Notes under the pieces: generated by a model
Databases searched by the model: none
Seen by the model: the letters and a program-made list of their open reading frames with translations, nothing else
What the model was told of the DNA's origin: nothing
NCBI RefSeq assembly: GCF_008326305.1
Contig: NZ_BIXY01000074.1
Location: 1-35,924, forward strand
Source: Dictyobacter arantiisoli
GTDB lineage: Bacteria > Chloroflexota > Ktedonobacteria > Ktedonobacterales > Ktedonobacteraceae
DNA: 35,924 bases
Reading direction: 5' to 3'
Part shown: piece after piece, positions 24,620 to 32,032 of the stretch
How the letters are laid out: every line of letters starts with the position of its first letter
Numbering within the stretch: the stretch's first letter is position 1
Program-made: the position numbers and the translations under genes

Positions 24620-25720
24620 TTGAATCCTGTTGTGACCGTAACACAGAAGCAGCTTTATGATTTGCTCTTGAATGTAGCCATTGCACGCCCGGTGTTTATA
24701 TGGGGACAACCAGGCATTGGTAAGTCGGCGTTGGTACAGGAGTTTGCGGCGCAGGTTGGTCTGCCCTGCGTCTCGCTGTTGGGAAGTCAGTTGGCGCCAG
24801 AGGACCTGATCGGTGTGCCGCAGATTATCGATGGTACCAGCCGTTTTTGTCCGCCACGCATGATTGCACGTGCCGAGCCATATTGTCTTTTTCTGGACGA
24901 GTTAAATGCCTGTACACACGAGGTGCAGAAGGCTTTTTATAGCCTGATTCACGAGCGCAGAATCGGTGAATATGCGCTACCGGCTGGTTCAATCGTCATC
25001 GGAGCTGGCAATCGTGCCCAGGATAGCGCGATTGTTAAGCCAATGTCGTCGGCGTTGTTGAATCGTATGGTACATGTTCATTTGAAGGTCTCACACCGTG
25101 ATTGGTTGGAGTGGGCGCGGGAGAGCGACATTCATCCGCTGGTAATCGAGTATATTCAGAATCGGCCGGATCATCTGTGGAGCGCGCCGCCTAAACACGA
25201 GGAGCCCTTCTCATCGCCGCGCTCCTGGCATATGTTGAGCGATTTGCTAAAAGAATATGGTAAAGGCATGCCATCCGATGAGACGTTACTGGTGCTGGCC
25301 TATGGGACGCTCTCGTCGCATCATGCCGGACAGTTCAAGGCCTTTATCAAGCAGATCCATAGCAAATATCAGTTGACGGCGCTTCTGAAAGGTGACGAGA
25401 GCTGGCCCTATAAACCGGAGGATCGAGATGTGCTCTACTTCCTCTCACAGTCATTTCGGGCCCATTTGCTCAAGAATTTGCCACAGGATAAAGGGATGGT
25501 TACGGGTAACCATAAAGAACTATCTTATCGAGCCAAGGCGCTGCTGAAAGAGTTGGCAGCCATCAATCTGGAGATGGCGCAGATGGTAGTGGCCAAGCAT
25601 GAGGATGGGGAAAATGGCGAGGGCAGCGAAGGCTTGCCCGGCTGGTTCATGATTGAAGTCATCCGTGATTTACCACGCATCGTAGATAAGCAAGAGCGTG
25701 AGGCCTTGAGAAGCAAATAA
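24620..25720 (+). CDS. MoxR-type AAA+ ATPase
   Basis: A 366-residue MoxR-family AAA+ ATPase, a chaperone-like motor that remodels protein complexes, often with a VWA partner. Walker A GQPGIGKSAL is at about 29-38, LAPEDLIGVPQI gives the family's loop, Walker B CLFLDELNA lies near 90 and sensor 1 is GAGNRAQDSA near 130. The helical lid spans about residues 170-250. The C-terminal 100 residues include KALLKELAAINLEMAQMVVA and an acidic linker (HEDGENGEGSEG). Translation probably begins at TTG 24620, with AGAGG about 8 bases upstream; no ATG fits. The DUF2201/VWA gene follows after 13 bases, a conserved pairing for this family. Codon use is more GC-rich than in the neighbouring AT-rich regions. 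Confidence 0.93.
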   Translation: MNPVVTVTQKQLYDLLLNVAIARPVFIWGQPGIGKSALVQEFAAQVGLPCVSLLGSQLAPEDLIGVPQIIDGTSRFCPPRMIARAEPYCLFLDELNACTHEVQKAFYSLIHERRIGEYALPAGSIVIGAGNRAQDSAIVKPMSSALLNRMVHVHLKVSHRDWLEWARESDIHPLVIEYIQNRPDHLWSAPPKHEEPFSSPRSWHMLSDLLKEYGKGMPSDETLLVLAYGTLSSHHAGQFKAFIKQIHSKYQLTALLKGDESWPYKPEDRDVLYFLSQSFRAHLLKNLPQDKGMVTGNHKELSYRAKALLKELAAINLEMAQMVVAKHEDGENGEGSEGLPGWFMIEVIRDLPRIVDKQEREALRSK

Positions 25721-25733
25721 GAGGTAGTGCATA

Positions 25734-27551
25734 ATGGCGACTCGTAAGAAGGGCCAGGTTCATAATGACCTGGTCCAGGACAATCGTACTCTTGGCGAGC
25801 GGATAATGAAGAGTAGCCGCATTTTTTCTGGTGTGGGTGACTCTATTCATGTGGCGCCGAGCGAGATCTGCCCACGCGACGGCTGGGCGGTTGTTTCTAA
25901 TACTGGCTCCATCTATGTACATCCCACGCGGCCAGGAGATCCGCAGGAGTGGGCCTATGTGTTTGCTCACTGTATATTGCATCTGACTTTCGAGCATTTT
26001 CGTCCAGACTATCGACAAAAGTGGCAGCAGGAATGGAATACCGCCTGCGATTGCTATATCGCCAGTTTTTTGTATGACCTCCAACTAGGGGAGCCGCCGC
26101 TGGAACTGAAGGGGTTGGCTGAGTATCTGCGTGCTCACAATTACGCGGGACGTTCGGAAGAGCGGTTGTTTACTGATTTCTGCGACTTTGGCATTCCAGA
26201 GAGCTTGCAGGCAATTGGTACTGCTGGCACGCGGCCGGATCTACGCCATGAGTCGCTCAATGATCTGCCTGCCTGGAGGAAATCGATCGATTGGAGCAAA
26301 AACTTTGGCGAGGGATTGGTTGAGGCAATCAATGAAGTGATTGAGGATGCGGGGCAGAATGCATATTATGTGACCGGTAAGCGGCTGGATAGCGCCGCCC
26401 AGCGGGCGCGTAACTGGTTTATTGGTCGTTATCCTCTCCTGGGAGCATTGGCAGCCTCCTTTGAGATCATCGAAGATCCTTTGATCTGTCAGCGTATGCA
26501 GATCAGCGTTGCAGCGGTGAATGTGAAGATGAAGGAGATTTATATAAATCCGCATGCTGGCTTGAAGGATGAAGAGCTGCGTTTTGTCATGGCGCATGAG
26601 CTGTTGCATGTCGGGCTACGGCACGATGTACGATGTGAGGGACGCGATCACTACTTATGGAACGTCGCCTGTGATTATGTGATTAACAGCTGGCTGATTG
26701 AAATGGAGGTTGGCGACATGCCAAAGATCGGCGCGCTCTATGATCCAGCACTGAAGTCGGAATCAGCTGAGGCGATCTATGATCGGATCGTAACTGATTT
26801 AAGGCTCTATCGTAAGCTAGCCACGATGCGTGGTATTGGTCAGAGCGATATTCTGGATGAGTTGGAGTGGTGGAAGAGTCTGGAGGGAAGGGATCTCGAT
26901 GATTTCTATCGGAGCTGTCTGGCGCAAGGGCTGACGTTGCACCAGGATCAGAATCGCGGTTATCTCTCGGCAGGGCTGATTGAAGAGATTCAGGCTTTGA
27001 GTCAGCCACCAATTCCCTGGGACGTGCGGTTAGCACAGTGGTTTGATGAGCATTTTCCACCATTGGAGAAGGTGCGTACCTATGCGCGGCTAAGCCGGAG
27101 GCAGTCGGCCACGCCAGATATCCCGCGTCCATTATGGGTGGCACCGCCTGATGATGAGAATCGTACCTTTGGTGTTCTGCTGGATACCTCTGGTTCGATG
27201 GATCGTCATCTGCTGGCGCAGGCATTGGGGGCGATAGCCAGCTATAGCCTGGCGCGCGAGGTCCGGCAGGTGCGAGTAGTCTTCTGTGATGCGGCGATCT
27301 TTGACCAGGGCTATATGGCGCCTGAAGCCATCGCGGGCAGTGTCAAGGTGCGTGGACGTGGTGGCACGGTGCTACAGCCCGGGGTTGATCTGTTGGAGTG
27401 CGCAGCCGATTTTCCGCGTGAAGGACCACTACTTATCATTACCGATGGCTACTGTGACCGTTTGCGTATCAAACGCGAACATGCTTTTCTCATACCGCAA
27501 GGGAACAGGCTCCCGTTTACACCACAAGGTGAAGTTTTTCGTATCGCATAA
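25734..27551 (+). CDS. DUF2201 protein: two metallopeptidase-like segments plus VWA domain
   Basis: A 605-residue partner of the MoxR ATPase. Two similar predicted-metallopeptidase segments are visible. The second has an intact zinc motif, VMAHELLHVGLRH, near residue 288, followed by WNVACDYVINSWL. The first, AHCILHLTFEH near residue 79, is followed by WNTACDCYIASFL and so looks like a duplicate in which the HExxH glutamate is Cys, making it probably inactive. Residues 475-600 form a VWA domain with MIDAS motif DTSGSM near 483 and a later LLIITDGYCD. MoxR-VWA pairs are thought to load metals or assemble complexes. The specific target here is unknown. The start ATG lies 13 bases after the MoxR stop, with GAGGTAG upstream. 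A strong hairpin follows the stop at 27574. Confidence 0.92.
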   Translation: MATRKKGQVHNDLVQDNRTLGERIMKSSRIFSGVGDSIHVAPSEICPRDGWAVVSNTGSIYVHPTRPGDPQEWAYVFAHCILHLTFEHFRPDYRQKWQQEWNTACDCYIASFLYDLQLGEPPLELKGLAEYLRAHNYAGRSEERLFTDFCDFGIPESLQAIGTAGTRPDLRHESLNDLPAWRKSIDWSKNFGEGLVEAINEVIEDAGQNAYYVTGKRLDSAAQRARNWFIGRYPLLGALAASFEIIEDPLICQRMQISVAAVNVKMKEIYINPHAGLKDEELRFVMAHELLHVGLRHDVRCEGRDHYLWNVACDYVINSWLIEMEVGDMPKIGALYDPALKSESAEAIYDRIVTDLRLYRKLATMRGIGQSDILDELEWWKSLEGRDLDDFYRSCLAQGLTLHQDQNRGYLSAGLIEEIQALSQPPIPWDVRLAQWFDEHFPPLEKVRTYARLSRRQSATPDIPRPLWVAPPDDENRTFGVLLDTSGSMDRHLLAQALGAIASYSLAREVRQVRVVFCDAAIFDQGYMAPEAIAGSVKVRGRGGTVLQPGVDLLECAADFPREGPLLIITDGYCDRLRIKREHAFLIPQGNRLPFTPQGEVFRIA

Positions 27552-27573
27552 AATTTTTTAGTTACCCATATGC

Positions 27574-27599
27574 TGAGCATCCCTTACAAGGGATGCTCA
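27574..27599. terminator. Strong bidirectional hairpin between convergent genes
   Basis: TGAGCATCCCT (27574-27584), loop TACA, AGGGATGCTCA (27589-27599): a perfect 11-bp stem between the DUF2201 gene and the oppositely oriented pentapeptide/TIR gene. No T-run follows on either side, so rho-independent release is uncertain; it could also be a dispersed palindromic repeat. Confidence 0.6.
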
Positions 27600-27737
27600 A
27601 AATGACAGTCTTCACGATCGTGTGCATACTAGTCTCAAGCATTCAGACATAGCAACAAAATGGTAGCATTCTATTTTGAATAAAAGGATAAAAAAAGTGA
27701 TGTAAGGCGTTGTTGTCCATCCAAGAGGCAAATTTAC

Positions 27738-29087
27738 TCAACATAAACTTGAATTTCTGAGAGCATCGAGTAAGTGGTTGAAGGCTTTTTGATAGACCTC
27801 CGGGTTCTTCCAACCAGCAAAATCCAGCGGTGATCGTTCTTGCAAGGCAACGCGTATACCGTCCAGGCGTTGTTTGAGTTGGTTTTTGAGCCAATCAGGG
27901 GCATCCATCGCTTCCCAGGGTGACTGATCTAGACAATGCTTCCAATCTGGCATCTGTGCTCCCTGGGACTGATCGAGGCACAGTATCACAAAGTTCTGAA
28001 GATTCAGGCGCTGTGCTACTTGCAGCCTGAGAAGCAATCTTCGGCCCATGTCATCCCATTTCTTTGGAGTGAGCTCTGACAGTACAAGAAGGAGCTTGTC
28101 ATGAGAATTCAGAGCGTCTAGCCATAGATCGTGATTCGTTATGGATTCATGGTACCCCATACCTTCATCCTCCTGATGATCAACACAAGCCAACCAGCAG
28201 CGGACACCTGCATGTTGCAGGTTAGCATGCAATTGTTGGACGAACTTCTGGTCATCGGTCTCATAGATGAGAAAACACGTTGCAGCGGGAAAAGGAGTTC
28301 CTTTGAGCGCTTGTGCATATTCAATCCCTTTTTCAGAAGCGCCCACCCCTCTGAGAAAGATGTCGGGGATAGCGCCCTGAGAGCGCAGTAGGGTCTGAAT
28401 ATCAACATAGGAGCGCCCATCATGCCAGACGCTCTCCAGGCCCTTGACCTGACTCAGGTCTACATTGCCCAGGTTGGTTCCCTGCAAGAGTGCTCGCGAG
28501 AAATTTGCCCCGGTCAGTACCGCCTCATTCAGAATTGCCCCTCTGAGGTGGGCTGCAGTAAGATCGGCCTCTCTGAGTGATGCTCGCTCCAGCACGGTTC
28601 TCAGCAGACTGGCTTTGACTAGCCTGGCCCCATCCAATCTAGCATCCCGCAGATTTGCCTCATCACAGTCAGCTTTTTCCATGTTGGCTTGGGTGAAATC
28701 TGAGCCCCTGAGATTGGCGCCGGCCAGACTGGCTAAGTAAAGATTAGCTTGCGTCAGGTTCGCGTACACGAGCTCCGTATGGCGCAGGTCAACTCCTGAG
28801 AGGTCACTTTGGTGAAAATCTGCCCTATGCATAAGGGACTCGATGAATTCGACTTCATGCAAGGTTGCACCAGAAAAATCAGCTCTCATCAGATCAGCAT
28901 TAACCAGGCTCATGTGCGAAAGATGCGCTCCTTGCAACGAAGCGTCTCTAAGGTTAATCTTGCTGAGATACATGTTCTTGAGTTGGGCATGAGCGAGATC
29001 GGGCCTGATCCCAGGATGTTCACGTCTCCAATCATTCCATGCTTCCACTCCCTGTTGTAGTAGCGCGAGATGTTCCTGATTGGCCAT
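27738..29087 (-). CDS. Pentapeptide-repeat protein with TIR-like domain
   Basis: A 449-residue two-domain protein. Residues of about 30-235 are pentapeptide repeats of the A(D/N)Lxx type (ANLTQANLYLASLAGANLRG is one run), which fold into a right-handed beta helix. The C-terminal domain at about 285-410 reads as TIR-like: FPAATCFLIYETDDQKFVQQ, AGVRCWLACVD and HDKLLLVLSELTPKKWDD. In related proteins the last motif is usually followed by W-x-x-x-E, and that glutamate is catalytic for NAD cleavage; here the position is Gly in KKWDDMGRRL, so NADase activity is doubtful. I chose ATG 29087, which has AAGGAG 8 bases upstream, over an in-frame ATG at 29111 without one. It is convergent with the MoxR/DUF2201 pair. 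A scaffold or sensing role is possible. Confidence 0.88.
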   Translation of the reverse strand: MANQEHLALLQQGVEAWNDWRREHPGIRPDLAHAQLKNMYLSKINLRDASLQGAHLSHMSLVNADLMRADFSGATLHEVEFIESLMHRADFHQSDLSGVDLRHTELVYANLTQANLYLASLAGANLRGSDFTQANMEKADCDEANLRDARLDGARLVKASLLRTVLERASLREADLTAAHLRGAILNEAVLTGANFSRALLQGTNLGNVDLSQVKGLESVWHDGRSYVDIQTLLRSQGAIPDIFLRGVGASEKGIEYAQALKGTPFPAATCFLIYETDDQKFVQQLHANLQHAGVRCWLACVDHQEDEGMGYHESITNHDLWLDALNSHDKLLLVLSELTPKKWDDMGRRLLLRLQVAQRLNLQNFVILCLDQSQGAQMPDWKHCLDQSPWEAMDAPDWLKNQLKQRLDGIRVALQERSPLDFAGWKNPEVYQKAFNHLLDALRNSSLC

Positions 29088-29226
29088 AGCTGCTGCTCCT
29101 TCATTCGTCATCAGGAAGAATGAAGCGCTTCTTATGGCTTCTTCTCTTCCATTGCAACCAATTCTTACTTACTAAGATTGCAAAGCTTGGTTCCTCAATC
29201 TCCATTTTCCTGGCTCAGCATAGATG

Positions 29227-29300
29227 CTGGTAGACGGTTTTAGACCTCAAAAGGAGCGCTTTGGAACCGAGTGCCGGGGGGTCGAATCCCTCTGGGCGCA
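29227..29300 (+). pseudogene. tRNA-like 3' fragment
   Basis: CTGGTAGACGG (29227-29237) resembles a tRNA-Leu D-arm. TTTT/AAAA around 29239-29252 could be an anticodon stem but has no proper T33-anticodon loop. The 3' end GGGGG-TCGAAT-CCCTC-TGGGCGCA (29276-29300) is a credible T-arm and acceptor strand. The required 5' acceptor GCGCCCA is not upstream on this strand; it occurs on the opposite strand 55 bases further right. Non-functional. Confidence 0.55.
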
Positions 29301-29314
29301 TTTTTCGTGCCAAT

Positions 29315-29362
29315 CAGCCTGTAGAGCCAATCTAGCCGAATACTCCACTGAGCTATGGGCGC
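29315..29362 (-). pseudogene. tRNA-like 5' fragment, inverted
   Basis: On the minus strand from 29362: GCGCCCA (acceptor), TA, GCTCAGTGGAG (D-arm start), then GTATTCGGCTA, after which the pattern breaks. It looks like the 5' half of an Arg-like tRNA. Its acceptor strand is exactly complementary to the TGGGCGC that ends the + strand fragment at 29300, so the two may be halves of one ancestral tRNA now in opposite orientation. Confidence 0.5.
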
Positions 29363-29784
29363 TATGAAATGAGTATGTCTGTACCTCGGACGGCCTGAAC
29401 TTTGCCTCTGAGAGCTATAAAACTATATTTCGGAATGTTTGAATGTTCTGCCCTCAGAGCCAACAATATCATAATCTGAATCTATTGTGCAAGGGAGTTG
29501 TTGAAAAACGTGCTTCCATGGGACTAAAGATAGTAGCGATAGATTTAATTGGCCAGGTTAAATAGATGAACCCAATGGTACCCTTAGATGTGGATTGAAT
29601 GGTTACCTGTTAGAGAATGCGGAGTTGCTACAGCGCTCGACTTTTCTGGGAATGGTAGCGGGTAGTTGCCACTCAAAATAATCCCCTATTTGAGAATACG
29701 ATTAACTGTTTCTTATAACTCTGCAATATTAAAATGTGCTAAAATTAGAGTTATCAAGTAAAAATAAAATGGAGGTTAAAGTAC
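29363..29784. other. Gene-free stretch
   Basis: I find no supportable gene. The stretch is AT-rich at its right end, with GCAATATTAAAATGTGCTAA near 29722-29741, where a promoter for the small gene at 29785 may lie. Confidence 0.4.
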
Positions 29785-30031
29785 ATGTATCCTATATACA
29801 GCCATCTCAAGTATGGGAATGGAAGCATGAGCATTCGTCACGGTAACTTTGAAAACGGGCCCGAGGGTAATCTGGCTATATAATCTGGCTATAGATATAG
29901 AGCCTGATCAGGAAACCGGGTATGGATTTATTGTTACCCTCGGGTTAGAGCCTCACAGGAAATCTCGCCGTTTTGAGACAGCAGAGGAAGTAACGGAAGC
30001 TATCAAGAAACTCCTGGATGCATTCAATTAG
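29785..30031 (+). pseudogene. Small gene frameshifted by a 13-bp tandem duplication
   Basis: ATG 29785 has a strong GGAGG 9 bases upstream (29771-29775). Its frame reads MYPIYSHLKYGNGSMSIRHG and then EGNLAI, before a TAA at 29881. The next frame reads NLAIDIEPDQETGYGF and continues to 30031 (FETAEEVTEAIKKLLDAFN). The overlap word NLAI appears in both because TAATCTGGCTATA is duplicated in tandem at 29868-29893. Removing one copy gives a continuous protein of about 77 residues. I do not recognise its family; the tail resembles small type II toxin-antitoxin-like or HicB-like alpha/beta proteins, but that is weak. The gene is disrupted as it stands, unless sequencing error or slippage restores it. 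Confidence 0.75.
29868..29893 (+). repeat. 13-bp perfect tandem duplication
   Basis: TAATCTGGCTATA occurs twice back to back (29868-29880 and 29881-29893). The length is not a multiple of three, and the second copy brings in a stop codon, so it breaks the small gene that contains it. Confidence 0.9.
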
Positions 30032-30172
30032 CAGTGAGGTGCAAAAGTGTGGAGGCTACATCACTCTTAATAAAGTCTGTTGTCTGTCGCTGCACTTTCA
30101 GTTTTTTCTTGTTGTGGAATCAAATTCACGCAATCCTATATCAACTCAACCAGGATAGATGTTAGTTTGATG

Positions 30173-30201
30173 TTTACATTTATCATGGCGTGTTATATTA
30201 T
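30173..30201 (+). promoter_or_regulatory. Candidate sigma70 promoter for the HNH gene
   Basis: TTTACA (30173-30178), 17-base spacer, TATTAT (30196-30201). It leaves a leader of about 130 bases before the HNH gene. The rest of the 309-base gap after 30031 shows no gene. Confidence 0.45.
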
Positions 30202-30340
30202 TTAGCTATACTAATGTGGAGCTATCTATAGATAAAAATGTAACATCTATAATGAAGAATATAGTAGACCTCAATAATATTTACAAGTGCTGTATTCTCA
30301 TATAGGAAGTAAAAATGTACATGCATAAATGGGAAAACCT

Positions 30341-31528
30341 ATGTCACTGAATGTCGCTAATAGTAGTGTTATTAGTACGATTCTGCGTCATGATACAAAA
30401 GTGACGAGTTATAAGATCGCGCTCCTGCGAGCCATTAATGATGTTGTGGTTTCTTTCCCGGATGTATATACATACCATCAAAATGTCTTTGTGCCATTAC
30501 GCGCCCTGGCTGATTACTGGATTGCGTATTACTGGCCCTTTGTCGATCCTCATTGGCCAATCTACCAGGGAAGGCGTTCACTGCGTGCGAGTGGATTAAA
30601 TAGTGATATTGCCTTTCGCCAGGCGTTGACCTCGTTGCGTCTGGAATGGGAGTATTCTATCGGAACCGCGTCAAAGCCTTCTGATGGTTTTTTTCTTATT
30701 AATGAGATGAAGATAGGAAGGAAAAATCAGCTTTATTCTCCAGCATTTCTCCAAAAGTATCAAGCAGCAGTTGTTGCTCTCTGTGATGCTCTAGAAATGC
30801 CGATTTGTTATGCTGGTCCTGGTAAATGGTCAATTTTTGCGAAGCCCGTCAAGTTCAAGTCTCTACAAGGTCAAGGAATACCAGTGCCGGGAACCTTGCT
30901 AGAGGATCGTTGTCTTGTGATCAATGCTGAACTCTGGCAAACCTTCCGTGATATGTCGCTTTGGGTGGAAGCACTCTGTATTCATGAATGGTGTCTTTTT
31001 ACCGAACGGCTACCGCAAGAGAATCAACATCAACCTATCAATCGAGGGGATATCTATCGTCTTCTCACTGATCGACCGGATAATCGACGACCGTTGACCT
31101 GGGAGCGTAATCATATTGATATCCTACTTTTAGAGGGAACAGAATTTATTTGCCCCTGGACGGAAAAGTCCATTACGCAAGGGGTGTCCTATCATCTTGA
31201 TCACCTGATGCCTCTTTCTGTGTATCCTATGAACGAACTCTGGAATCTAGCCCCATCTGATCCACACTTTAATGCTCATCAAAAAAGAGATCGATTGCCA
31301 TCATCTCAGCGACTTGCGAGTGCTCTGCCACATTTAACGCATACATATGCGAACTACCTGACATCTCTACAACTCGCTAGTGTTATCAAGGAGGATGTCA
31401 ATGGACGTTTTGCCACCGTTCCTCAATTGATCAATCAAGCTCATCTTTCATTCCCTCAGGCTGTATCACAGGTTGTAGGGGATTTTCTGAATGACGTTGC
31501 CGTTTCTCGGAATCTTGCCAGGTTTTAA
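30341..31528 (+). CDS. HNH-endonuclease-like protein
   Basis: A 395-residue protein with an HNH-type motif near residues 270-330: FICPWTEKSI, then SYHLDHLMPLSVYPMNELWN, then NAHQKRDRLPS. The DH pair, the asparagines and the later HxxK/R spacing fit HNH nucleases in which a His-Asp-His core holds a metal; the usual zinc-binding CxxC is reduced to a single Cys. The first 260 residues have no named domain that I can recognise; they contain WIAYYWPFVDPHWPIYQGRR and may read DNA. Such two-part proteins include restriction-like endonucleases. I prefer ATG 30341, with GGGA 6 bases upstream, over ATG 30329; the choice changes only four residues. No cognate methyltransferase is adjacent. Confidence 0.85.
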   Translation: MSLNVANSSVISTILRHDTKVTSYKIALLRAINDVVVSFPDVYTYHQNVFVPLRALADYWIAYYWPFVDPHWPIYQGRRSLRASGLNSDIAFRQALTSLRLEWEYSIGTASKPSDGFFLINEMKIGRKNQLYSPAFLQKYQAAVVALCDALEMPICYAGPGKWSIFAKPVKFKSLQGQGIPVPGTLLEDRCLVINAELWQTFRDMSLWVEALCIHEWCLFTERLPQENQHQPINRGDIYRLLTDRPDNRRPLTWERNHIDILLLEGTEFICPWTEKSITQGVSYHLDHLMPLSVYPMNELWNLAPSDPHFNAHQKRDRLPSSQRLASALPHLTHTYANYLTSLQLASVIKEDVNGRFATVPQLINQAHLSFPQAVSQVVGDFLNDVAVSRNLARF

Positions 31529-32032
31529 TAAGAGCATGATGGTGAAAGTTGCCAAGTATCCAATTCTCTAGTTCTTTAGCAGCTTTCGTGCTTAGCAGTA
31601 TCGGGGTGATGACATCAGTACTCACAACCGATTGTTGGTGTTTTATTACTCTTTAAGAGTAAATTTTTGCTTCTCAAACGATACTTTTTGCCCCTTTCTG
31701 TACCCTTGTAATTGATGAGTATAAAAGCTGTTAAGTAGAGGAGAACATTAAAAAAACGGATCTTAACAACCCCGTACAACGAAAAAGCAGAGAGTACATT
31801 GATGCATGCTTCTATATCATGCTTGGTGAGAGCAGATAAAATATAGACAATGCTCGTGTATCTAACAATAATTTAATATGTCGACCGGTATTTAAACTTA
31901 ATTCATGTTGTTTTTATTCACCTAAAGCCGGACTTTTTGCAGATTCATATGAAATTTTCTATATTCACAATATCTAATATTGCATTATTAATTCGAATTG
32001 TTTATAATTTTCCTGAAAGGAAGAGTATATTT
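31529..32032. other. Gene-free stretch with a 17-base palindrome
   Basis: AT-rich DNA with no convincing gene. TTACTCTTTAAGAGTAA at 31646-31662 is a perfect palindrome around one central base and is followed by ATTTTT, so it may be a terminator for the HNH gene or a protein-binding site. A minus-strand frame that enters from the HNH gene (31431-31625) is not supported. Confidence 0.4.

Noticed and set aside
31431-31625. 64-codon minus frame at the end of the HNH gene
   Set aside because: It overlaps the HNH gene, and no ribosome-binding site is visible.
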